Assembly: GCF_016921195.1 (NCBI RefSeq)
Contig: NZ_JAFGYF010000003.1
Span: forward strand, 372,001 to 436,000
Origin: Cellulosimicrobium cellulans
GTDB taxonomy: Bacteria > Actinomycetota > Actinomycetes > Actinomycetales > Cellulomonadaceae
Length of the DNA stretch: 64,000 nucleotides
Direction: 5' to 3'
The position numbers and the translations under genes are program-made. The stretch's first letter is position 1. Each line of letters begins with the position of its first letter. This document shows positions 35,992-48,817 of this stretch, one piece after another. Below the pieces are notes generated by a model, which saw only the letters and a list, made by a program, of their open reading frames with translations, did not search any database and was not told the DNA's origin.

Positions 35992-36912
35992 GTGTCCACG
36001 ACAGCTCCCCGTGGCGCCGACGTCCCCGACACCTCGGCGCCCCGCACCGCGCAGCCCCCGACCGGCGACCCCACGCACTGGGTCCTCACGCTCTCGTGCC
36101 CGGACGGGCCGGGGATCGTGCACGCCGTCGCCGGGGCCCTCGCGCGGCTCGGCGGCAACATCACGGAGTCGCAGCAGTTCGGCGACCCGCTCTCGGGGCT
36201 GTTCTTCATGCGCGTGCAGGTCGAGGCCGCCGCCGAGCGGGCCGAGCTGGAGCGCGCGGTCGAGGAGGTCGCCGCCCGGTTCGCCATGACGTGGCAGCTC
36301 GACGTCGTCGGGCGCCGGGTCCGCACGCTGCTCATGGTCTCCAAGGCGCCGCACTGCCTCGTCGACCTGCTGTACCGCGAGCGTTCCCAGGGCATGCCGA
36401 TCGAGGTCGTCGGCGTCGTCGGCAACCACCGCGACCTCGAGGACATCGCGACCTTCTACGGCAAGCCGTTCCACCACGTGCCCGTCACGCGCGACACCAA
36501 GGCCGACGCCGAGGCGCGCCTGCGCGAGCTCGTCGCCGAGCTCGACGTCGAGCTCGTGGTCCTCGCGCGCTACATGCAGATCCTCTCCGACGAGCTGTGC
36601 CGCGAGATGCCCGGGCGCATCATCAACATCCACCACTCGTTCCTGCCGAGCTTCAAGGGCGCCCGCCCGTACGCCCAGGCGCACGACCGCGGCGTCAAGC
36701 TCATCGGTGCCACGTCGCACTACGTGACGGGTGACCTGGACGAGGGGCCGATCATCGAGCAGGACGTCGAGCGCGTCGACCACTCGCGCCGCGTCGAGGA
36801 CCTCGTCGCGATCGGCGAGGACGTCGAGCGCCAGACGCTCGCGCGCGCCGTGCGCTGGCACGCGGAGCACCGCGTGCTCCTGGACGGGCACCGGACCGTC
36901 GTCTTCCGCTGA
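35992..36912 (+). CDS. purU: Formyltetrahydrofolate deformylase
   Basis: 306 residues. An ACT domain (about 28-105: LTLSCPDGPGIVHAVAGALARLGGN onward) precedes the formyltransferase-fold catalytic domain, with NIHHSFLPSFKGARPY, the DRGVKLIGATSHYV block and DEGPIIEQD supplying the Asn-His-Asp catalytic set. PurU hydrolyses 10-formyl-THF to THF and formate, balancing the C1 pool; in E. coli it responds to Met and Gly through the ACT domain. It adds to the C1 genes here (glyA, folD, purH, purN). It starts with a GTG 13 nt after a TACCCT box. Confidence 0.94.
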   Translation: MSTTAPRGADVPDTSAPRTAQPPTGDPTHWVLTLSCPDGPGIVHAVAGALARLGGNITESQQFGDPLSGLFFMRVQVEAAAERAELERAVEEVAARFAMTWQLDVVGRRVRTLLMVSKAPHCLVDLLYRERSQGMPIEVVGVVGNHRDLEDIATFYGKPFHHVPVTRDTKADAEARLRELVAELDVELVVLARYMQILSDELCREMPGRIINIHHSFLPSFKGARPYAQAHDRGVKLIGATSHYVTGDLDEGPIIEQDVERVDHSRRVEDLVAIGEDVERQTLARAVRWHAEHRVLLDGHRTVVFR

Positions 36913-36963
36913 GCCGCGGGCTCCCGCCGAGCTCCTCCGTGCCGGCGCCTCCCCCTGCACGAC

Positions 36964-37003
36964 GGCGGCCCCCGCCACGTCCGAGGACGTGACGGGGGCC
37001 GTC
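36964..37003. terminator. Bidirectional terminator between purU and chvE
   Basis: Hairpin of about 19 paired positions with one mismatch and one G-U pair, apex at 36983-36984. It lies between converging genes whose stops are at 36912 and 37057. Confidence 0.7.
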
Positions 37004-37005
37004 GT

Positions 37006-37031
37006 GCGGCGGCGTGCCGGTACGCCGCCGC
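37006..37031. terminator. Second terminator hairpin
   Basis: Arms GCGGCGGCGT (37006-37015) and ACGCCGCCGC (37022-37031), 10-bp perfect stem, 26 nt before the chvE stop; probably the main terminator of the importer operon. Confidence 0.65.
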
Positions 37032-37056
37032 CTCCCGGTCGCTCAGAGCGAACGGG

Positions 37057-38166
37057 TCACTGGGTGAGCTCCTCGAGGGTGGGGTCACCCGCGTAGACCT
37101 CGGCCGCGTTCTCCTGCGTGACGATGATCGGCTCGAGGAGGAAGGCCGGGACGACCTTCACGCCGTTGTCGTAGGACTCGGTGTCGTTGATCTCCGGCTC
37201 GTCGCCCGCCTGGAGCGCCTTCACCGCGTTGATCGACTCCTCGACGAGCTTGCGCGTGTCCTTGTAGATCGTCGAGTACTGCTCGCCCGCGACGATCGAC
37301 TTGACCGACTCCACCTCGGAGTCCTGGCCGGTGATCACCGGGGTCTCCTTGCCGGCCTGCTTGGCCGACGTGAGGGCCGCGCGGGCCAGGGTGTCGTTCG
37401 GGGACAGGACGCCGTCGAGCTCCGTGTCGGAGTAGCTGCCCGAGAGCACGGTGTCCATGCGCTTCTGCGCGTTCTCGGCCTTCCAACCCTGCGTCGCGAC
37501 CTGCTCGAACGACGTCTGGCCGGACGGGATGACGAGCGTGCCGTCGTCGATCTTCGGCTGCAGGACGCTCATCGCGCCCTCGAAGAACGGCGTCGAGTTC
37601 GCGTCGTCGGGCGAGCCGGCGATGAGCTCGATGTTGTACGGCGCCTCGCCCTTGCGCTCGGCGAGGCCCTGGAGCAGCGCCTCGCCCTGGAGCTCGCCGA
37701 CCTTGAAGTTGTCGAACGCGATGTACTCGTCGACCGCGTCGGTGTTCTTCACGAGGCGGTCGTACGCGATGACGGTCGCGCCGTTGTCCTTGGCGTTCTT
37801 GAGCTGGCTGCCGAGCTGCGAGCCGTCGATGGCGCCGACGATGATGACCTTCGCGCCCTGCTCGACCATCGCGTCGATCTGGCTCTGCTGCTCCGAGACG
37901 CCCCCGTTGGCGAACTGGACGATCGGCTTGAAGCCGGCCTCGGTGAGCCCGTCGTTGAACAGCTCCTCGGCGAGGACCCAGTTCTCCGAGGTCTTCTGCG
38001 GGAGCGCGACGCCGATGGTCGCGCCCTCCTCGAAGCCGGCCGCCGCGGACTCGCCGCCGGTCTCCTCGCTACCACCGGTGTCGCCGCCCCGCTCGGACGA
38101 GCAGCCGCTGAGCACGAGCGCACTCGCGGCGGTGAGCGCCAGGAGCGTCGTGGTGAGCTTCTTCAT
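37057..38166 (-). CDS. chvE: Monosaccharide-binding lipoprotein of ABC importer (ChvE type)
   Basis: 369 residues. Lipoprotein signal MKKL...LVLSGC with the lipobox Cys at 22, then a Ser/Gly/Glu-rich linker and a periplasmic-binding-protein fold of the RbsB/ChvE class (GATIGVALPQKTSENWVLA; IIVGAIDGSQLG; VIAYDRLVKNTDAVDEYIAFDNFKVGE, split by residues). ChvE relatives bind several aldoses such as galactose, arabinose, xylose and glucose. Third gene of the importer operon. ATG 38166 is chosen because the signal peptide begins there; an ATG at 38190 would add a short hydrophilic tail. Confidence 0.92.
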   Translation of the reverse strand: MKKLTTTLLALTAASALVLSGCSSERGGDTGGSEETGGESAAAGFEEGATIGVALPQKTSENWVLAEELFNDGLTEAGFKPIVQFANGGVSEQQSQIDAMVEQGAKVIIVGAIDGSQLGSQLKNAKDNGATVIAYDRLVKNTDAVDEYIAFDNFKVGELQGEALLQGLAERKGEAPYNIELIAGSPDDANSTPFFEGAMSVLQPKIDDGTLVIPSGQTSFEQVATQGWKAENAQKRMDTVLSGSYSDTELDGVLSPNDTLARAALTSAKQAGKETPVITGQDSEVESVKSIVAGEQYSTIYKDTRKLVEESINAVKALQAGDEPEINDTESYDNGVKVVPAFLLEPIIVTQENAAEVYAGDPTLEELTQ

Positions 38167-38264
38167 GGGTACCACTTTCTTGTCGGGCATCCGTCGTCGG
38201 ATGCGGTCAGGGGTCGTGCGGTGAGAGAGGACGGTGCGTGCGCGGTCGCGGTGTCGACGGCGCG

Positions 38265-39554
38265 TCAGCCCTTGGACGCGGTCGCCCCTGCCTCCACGGG
38301 GACCTCGGGCCGGGCGTCGTCGGCCCCGGTGACGGCGCCGGTGCCCTTGTCGCGTCGCGACGGGAAGATCAGCGCGATGATCGACGGCCGGCCCTGCACC
38401 TTGTTGTAGACGTCGAACGCGACGGCGGCGAGGAGCACGAGGCCCTTGATGATCTGGGTGCGGTCCGAGCCGATGCCCATGAGCTGGAGGCCGTTGTTGA
38501 GCACGGCCATGACGAGGCCGCCGATGACGGAGCCGACGACCGTGCCGACGCCGCCGGAGACGGCGGCCCCACCGATGAACACGGCCGCGATCGCGTCGAG
38601 CTCCCACATGTTGCCGTCGAACGGACCGGAGGCCGTCGAGCGGCCGATGAAGATCATGCCCGCGAGCGCCGCGAGGACCGACATGTTCATCATGACGAAG
38701 AAGTTCGTCTTCTTGATGTCGACGCCGGAGAGCGCCGCCGCGGCGCGGTTGCCGCCCACGGCGTAGACGTGGCGTCCGCCGACGGTCCGCTGGGCGACGA
38801 ACTGGTACACGATGACGAGCAGGATGAGGATGACGGCCGGCACGGGGATCGAGGTCCCGACGCGGCCCGATCCGTAGAGGTACGTGAGGTAGGCGATGAC
38901 GGCGCTGAAGAGCACGACGCGCGTCACGGCGACCGACGTCGGGACCGGCTCGGCGCCGAGCTTGCGGGCGCTGGCCCGACGGCGGAGCTCGGCCCACACG
39001 ACCGCGGCGATCGCGAGCACGCCGAGCAGCAGCGTCGAGTTGTTGAGGCCGGTGCCGGGGCCCCACTCGGGCAGGTAGCCGCCGCCGATCCACTGGATCT
39101 CGGAGGGGACGGGGACCGTGTTGGACTTGCCGATGTACTGGTTGAGCCCGCGGAAGATCATCATGCCGGCGAGGGTCGTGATGAACCCGGGGATGCCGAC
39201 GTAGGCGACCCAGAAGCCCTGCCACGCGCCGATGACGGCGCCGACGCACAGTCCGAGGAGGATGCCCAGCCACCACGGGATGCCCCAGTCGCGGATGGCG
39301 AGGGCCACGATGATGCCGGTCACCGCCGCCACGGACCCGACCGACAGGTCGATGTGGCCCGCGATGATCACGAGGACCATGCCGATGGCGAGGATGAGGA
39401 TGTAGGAGTTGCCGTTGAGCAGGTTCTGCGCGTTGCTCGGGGTGAGGACCCGCCCGCCCGTGGCGATCTGGAAGAAGATGATCAGGGCGAGGAGCGCGAA
39501 GAGCATGCCGAACTGGCGCGCTCCCCCGCTCAGCAGCTGCTTGATGGACGACAT
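38265..39554 (-). CDS. mmsB: Multiple-monosaccharide ABC importer permease
   Basis: 429 residues, longer than RbsC-type permeases (about 320), as usual for the MmsB/GguB group. About ten or more hydrophobic segments; IGMVLVIIAGHIDLSVGSV is the hallmark of this permease family, and GGRHVYAVGGNRAAAALSGVDI is the cytoplasmic coupling loop. It forms the channel for sugars delivered by ChvE. The C-terminus is a short hydrophilic tail. Start ATG 39554, 53 nt after mmsA, so co-transcribed. Confidence 0.93.
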   Translation of the reverse strand: MSSIKQLLSGGARQFGMLFALLALIIFFQIATGGRVLTPSNAQNLLNGNSYILILAIGMVLVIIAGHIDLSVGSVAAVTGIIVALAIRDWGIPWWLGILLGLCVGAVIGAWQGFWVAYVGIPGFITTLAGMMIFRGLNQYIGKSNTVPVPSEIQWIGGGYLPEWGPGTGLNNSTLLLGVLAIAAVVWAELRRRASARKLGAEPVPTSVAVTRVVLFSAVIAYLTYLYGSGRVGTSIPVPAVILILLVIVYQFVAQRTVGGRHVYAVGGNRAAAALSGVDIKKTNFFVMMNMSVLAALAGMIFIGRSTASGPFDGNMWELDAIAAVFIGGAAVSGGVGTVVGSVIGGLVMAVLNNGLQLMGIGSDRTQIIKGLVLLAAVAFDVYNKVQGRPSIIALIFPSRRDKGTGAVTGADDARPEVPVEAGATASKG

Positions 39555-39607
39555 CGTCGGTGGTTCCTTCTCGGTTGCGATGCGGTGGCTGGGTGGTGGG
39601 GGCCGGC

Positions 39608-41164
39608 TCAGGCGGCGTCGGCGGGCGCGTCGCCCGAGGCGCCGGTCATGAGCCGCATGAGGCCTTCCTGGGTCGCCTCCGACCCGGGCACCTCGCCCGT
39701 GATCCGCCCCTCGAAGACGGTGTAGATGCGGTCGCACAGCCCGAGGAGCTCGGGGAGCTCCGACGAGATGACCACCACGCCCCGGCCCGCGTCGGCGAGC
39801 TTCTGGACCAGGCCGTAGATCTCGTACTTGGCGCCGACGTCGATGCCGCGCGTCGGCTCGTCGAGGATGAGCAGCTCGGGCTCGGTGTACATCCACTTGG
39901 CGAGCAGGACCTTCTGCTGGTTCCCGCCCGAGAGCTTCGCGACGCCCTCGTGCACGCTCGGGGCCTTGATGGAGAACGCCTTGCGGTAGGACTCCGCGGC
40001 GACGAACGCCGCGTCCCGGTCGATGACGCCGGCCTTCGCGATGCGCGGCAGGTTGGCGGCCTGGATCGTGCCGAGGATCGTGTCGAGCAGGTTCAGCCCG
40101 AGCGACTTGCGGTCCTCGGGGACGTAGGCGATCCGGTTCTCGATGGCCGAGAGCACCGTGGGCATGGAGACCTCTCGCCCGTCGATGCGGACGACTCCGG
40201 ACCTGTACCGTCCGTACGACCGCCCGAAGATCGACCGCGCGAGCTCGGTGCGCCCGGCGCCCATGATCCCGGCGAAGCCGACGATCTCGCCCCGACGGAC
40301 GTGGAACGTCGAGCCCTTGCAGACGAGCCGGCCCGGGACCTCGGGGTGCTCGACGGTCCAGCCCTCGACCTCGAAGAAGGTCTCGCCGATGGAGGGCGTG
40401 TGCTCCGGGAAGCGCGACTCGAGCGAGCGGCCGACCATCCCGCGGATGATGCGATCCTCGTCGACGGCGTCGTCCTTCACGTCGAGCGTCTCGATCGAGC
40501 GCCCGTCGCGGATGATCGTGATCGAGTCCGAGATCGCCTCGATCTCGTTGAGCTTGTGCGAGATGATGATGCTCGTCAGGCCCTTGGCGCGCAGGCCGCG
40601 CAGCAGGTCGAGCAGGTGCTCCGAGTCCTCCTCGTTGAGCGCCGAGGTGGGCTCGTCGAGGATGAGGAGCCGCACGTCCTTGGCCAGGGCGCGCGCGATC
40701 TCGACGAGCTGTTGCTTGCCGACACCGATGTTCTTGATCTGCGCGTCCGGCGACTCCTGGAGGCCGACACGCGCCATGAGCTCCTCGGCCCGGCGCCGCG
40801 CGGCTCCCCAGTCGATCCCGAAGGACCCCTTGACCTCGTTCCCGAGGAAGATGTTCTCGGTGATCGAGAGCTCGGGGATGAGGGCGAGCTCCTGGTGGAT
40901 GATGACGATCCCCGCGTGCTCGCTGGACCGGATGTCCTTGAACTGGACCTCCGCGCCCTCGTAGTAGATGGCGCCCGAGTACGTCCCGTGCGGGTACACG
41001 CCCGAGAGCACCTTCATGAGCGTCGACTTGCCGGCGCCGTTCTCGCCGCAGATCGCGTGGATCTCACCGGCTCGCACCCGCAGGTTCACGTCGTCGAGGG
41101 CGCGCACGCCCGGGAACTCCTTGGTGATGCCTCGCATCTCGAGGATCACGCGCTCGTCCGCCAT
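39608..41164 (-). CDS. mmsA: Multiple-monosaccharide ABC importer ATPase (two-domain)
   Basis: 518 residues with two ABC cassettes. First: Walker A GENGAGKST, signature region NIGVGKQQLVEIARAL, Walker B LLILDEPTSALN. Second: Walker A degenerate as GIMGAGRTE, but LSGGNQQKVLLAKW and LLILDEPTRGID are intact. This asymmetry is normal for RbsA/XylG/GguA proteins. It powers uptake through MmsB. ATG 41164 has a strong AGGAGG site a few bases upstream, better than the in-frame alternatives. First gene of mmsA-mmsB-chvE. Confidence 0.95.
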   Translation of the reverse strand: MADERVILEMRGITKEFPGVRALDDVNLRVRAGEIHAICGENGAGKSTLMKVLSGVYPHGTYSGAIYYEGAEVQFKDIRSSEHAGIVIIHQELALIPELSITENIFLGNEVKGSFGIDWGAARRRAEELMARVGLQESPDAQIKNIGVGKQQLVEIARALAKDVRLLILDEPTSALNEEDSEHLLDLLRGLRAKGLTSIIISHKLNEIEAISDSITIIRDGRSIETLDVKDDAVDEDRIIRGMVGRSLESRFPEHTPSIGETFFEVEGWTVEHPEVPGRLVCKGSTFHVRRGEIVGFAGIMGAGRTELARSIFGRSYGRYRSGVVRIDGREVSMPTVLSAIENRIAYVPEDRKSLGLNLLDTILGTIQAANLPRIAKAGVIDRDAAFVAAESYRKAFSIKAPSVHEGVAKLSGGNQQKVLLAKWMYTEPELLILDEPTRGIDVGAKYEIYGLVQKLADAGRGVVVISSELPELLGLCDRIYTVFEGRITGEVPGSEATQEGLMRLMTGASGDAPADAA

Positions 41165-41248
41165 CGGACCTCCTCCTGCCGAGGACAGCTCGCGGCGCAC
41201 CGACGCGCCGCGGACCCGGACACCCTCAGCGCCGCCCGAGCGGGTGCG

Positions 41249-41278
41249 ACGTTATGCCGGTGGCGTTCTTGGCGTCAA
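41249..41278 (-). promoter_or_regulatory. Promoter of the mmsA-mmsB-chvE operon
   Basis: Minus strand: -35 TTGACG (41278-41273), 18-bp spacer, -10 TAACGT (41254-41249). RNA would start near 41242, about 78 nt before mmsA. It is the best sigma-70-type promoter in the 462-bp gap. Confidence 0.65.
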
Positions 41279-41356
41279 CTCCTGAACGCAAGGATCGACA
41301 GAACCGTGACCAAACAGCGACCTTGGTCCCATGACAGCGCAGACATATGCTCTGGA

Positions 41357-41421
41357 TGTGAGCGCAAACACGCGGGAACGCTCCCAAGCGGTCACGATCT
41401 GAATGCGTGAGAGCGCTCCAA
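41357..41421. promoter_or_regulatory. Three LacI-type operators upstream of the sugar importer
   Basis: TGTGAGCGCAAACA (41357-41370), GGGAACGCTCCC (41374-41385) and TGAGAGCGCTCCAA (41408-41421) each resemble the actinobacterial LacI-family operator TGNGAGCGCTCNCA with few mismatches. They lie 80-170 bp upstream of the promoter at 41249-41278, suggesting looping or an additional upstream promoter. No LacI gene is in the window. Confidence 0.5.
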
Positions 41422-41439
41422 GACGTCGGCCGCCCTCGC

Positions 41440-41526
41440 CGAGCATGCGCGAGCATGCGGTTGTTGCCCGTCCGGGCGCCGTCATGGGCTGCGTCCGCAT
41501 GCTCGACGGGCGAAACCGCATGATCG
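41440..41526. repeat. Cluster of CGAGCATGCG sites
   Basis: CGAGCATGCG occurs twice in tandem (41440-41449, 41450-41459). Its reverse complement CGCATGCTCG is at 41496-41505, and the variant CGCATGATCG at 41517-41526, 21 bp further. The spacings of 10 and 21 bp put the sites on one helix face. It looks like a multi-site operator in the non-coding gap before the importer operon; the protein is unknown. Confidence 0.45.
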
Positions 41527-41626
41527 ACGCGTCCGCAGAGTGCATCGCGACGGTGCGGCGCTGCTCCGACGGGTTTCGGCCGGGACTCGCAGGGCTGACA
41601 GGCGCCGAGTGGCGCCGCCCCGCGGA

Positions 41627-42118
41627 CTAGCGACGTGGGAGCGGGAGCTTGAAGCCCTCGTGCGACTGCTCGTAGCCGAGCGACCGGTAGAACCGGTGGG
41701 CGTCGACGCGCTGCTTGTCGGACGTGAGCTGGGCGAGCGTGCAGCCTCGCGCGACGCCCCAGGCGTGCGCCCACGCCATCATGGCGCGGCCGACGCCCTG
41801 CCCACGGAGCCGGCGGTCCACACGCACCGCCTCGACGAGAAGCCGCGACGCTCCGTTCCGGGAGATCCCCGGGACCACGGTGAGCTGCATCGTGCCCACG
41901 ACCTCGCCGCCCAGCTCGACCACGACCAGCTCGTTGTGCGGGTCGGCGTCGATCGCCGCGAACGCCGCCTCGTGCGCGGCCCCGACCTCCCCCGTCCGGG
42001 ACCGGGCGATGGCGTCGTCCGCGATGAGCGCGACGACCCGCGGCAGGTCGGCGGCGACGGCAGTACGGAACGCGAGACCCGCCGTCGGACCGACGGCGGG
42101 CTGGGGCGAGGTGGTCAC
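41627..42118 (-). CDS. GNAT-family N-acetyltransferase
   Basis: 163 residues. VEAVRVDRRLRGQGVGRAMMAWA is the acetyl-CoA-binding motif A (RGQGVG), followed by LAQLTSDKQRVDAHRFYRSLGY, the usual motif B ending. The GTG at 42118 begins the conserved fold; the frame extends six codons further without better signals, and TACGGT lies 14 nt upstream. Substrate unknown. Transcribed in the same direction as the sugar importer, but the 462-bp control region suggests independent expression. Confidence 0.85.
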   Translation of the reverse strand: MTTSPQPAVGPTAGLAFRTAVAADLPRVVALIADDAIARSRTGEVGAAHEAAFAAIDADPHNELVVVELGGEVVGTMQLTVVPGISRNGASRLLVEAVRVDRRLRGQGVGRAMMAWAHAWGVARGCTLAQLTSDKQRVDAHRFYRSLGYEQSHEGFKLPLPRR

Positions 42119-42144
42119 GGCCCGCGACCGTAGCACCCGGAACC

Positions 42145-42271
42145 CTCAGGGAGAACCCGACCCTGCCGAGGTAGAACCGGGGTAATCCGAGGTAGAACGG
42201 AGGTGAGCCGAGGTAGAACCCTGGTAAGGACCAGGGTTCTACCTCGGCAAACCAGGGTTCTCCCCCGGCGA
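42145..42271. repeat. Array of 21-bp repeats, four direct and two inverted
   Basis: CCGAGGTAGAAC begins at 42166, 42187 and 42208, exactly 21 bp apart, and a diverged unit begins at 42145. Each is followed by a similar 8-9-bp tail (GGGGTAAT, GAGGTGAG, CCTGGTAAG). Inverted units follow, with CCAGGGTTCT at 42231 and again at 42252, also 21 bp apart. The junction of direct and inverted units forms the 19-bp hairpin listed as terminator. The array fills the gap between the amylase-pullulanase stop and the GNAT start. It is iteron-like, but no replication gene is nearby. Confidence 0.8.
42207..42248. terminator. Terminator hairpin inside the 21-bp repeat array
   Basis: Perfect 19-bp stem, arms 42207-42225 and 42230-42248, with loop AAGG. 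It lies 28 nt beyond the amylase-pullulanase stop at 42276. Confidence 0.75.
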
Positions 42272-42275
42272 AGGC

Positions 42276-48470
<6,195 letters not shown>

Positions 48471-48817
48471 GAGGACTCCCTCGTCCGGTGGCTGGTGCGG
48501 AGCCGCAGGCATGAGCAGGCACGAACCGGTGAACGCGGGCGACGAGGACCGACAGCGGGCGACGTCGACCGCGGCTTCCTCAGCGTACGGCTGACCCGAA
48601 CTGTACTGCTTGCAGAAACTTGCAGCAAGGCTCTGCACGCCCCCGCCAGGGTGGGTTCGCCAGCGAGCGGGGTTGTCGGGAGCGGGGGTGCGCCGGGTCG
48701 TGCGGGCCGGTGGGAGCCGGGAGGAACCAGGGCGGATGGTCGACGCACCCCCGCGGAGGTGGCACCACGGGACGGGACGTGCGGTGCGTGCGGTGCGAGA
48801 ACGGACCAGCGCAGACG
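48471..48817. other. 347-bp gap between ABC exporter and amylase genes
   Basis: Contains the amylase promoter and CTTGCAG repeats. Elsewhere an 11-bp inverted repeat (GCGGGGGTGCG at 48682-48692, its complement at 48744-48754) could end the exporter transcript, but its loop of 51 nt is long. No gene seen. Confidence 0.55.
48600..48628 (-). promoter_or_regulatory. Amylase-pullulanase promoter with CTTGCAG operator repeats
   Basis: Minus-strand promoter: -35 TTGCTG (48628-48623), 17-bp spacer, -10 TACAGT (48605-48600). On the plus strand CTTGCAG lies at 48609-48615 and 48619-48625, exactly 10 bp apart, covering the spacer and -35. CTTGCAG repeats are the site known for the Streptomyces MalR/Reg1 repressor at amylase and maltose genes. 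Induction by maltose or maltotriose is likely. The 5' leader would be about 120 nt. Confidence 0.7.

Larger units (their letters stand above)
41165..41626. other. 462-bp intergenic control region
   Basis: No convincing gene. It holds the mmsA promoter, three LacI-like operators and the CGAGCATGCG cluster described separately. A 75-codon plus-strand frame at 41403-41630 has no ribosome-binding site and covers the repeats, so it is not annotated. Confidence 0.7.

Noticed and set aside
39608-41164. Defective second Walker A of MmsA as a sign of decay
   Set aside because: The GAGRTE form is normal for the second cassette of RbsA/GguA-type ATPases.
41403-41630. 75-codon plus-strand frame in the importer control region
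   Set aside because: No ribosome-binding site, no recognisable domain, and it is made of the repeat cluster.
42145-42271. CRISPR array
   Set aside because: Units are contiguous 21-bp copies without unique spacers, two are inverted, and there are no cas genes.
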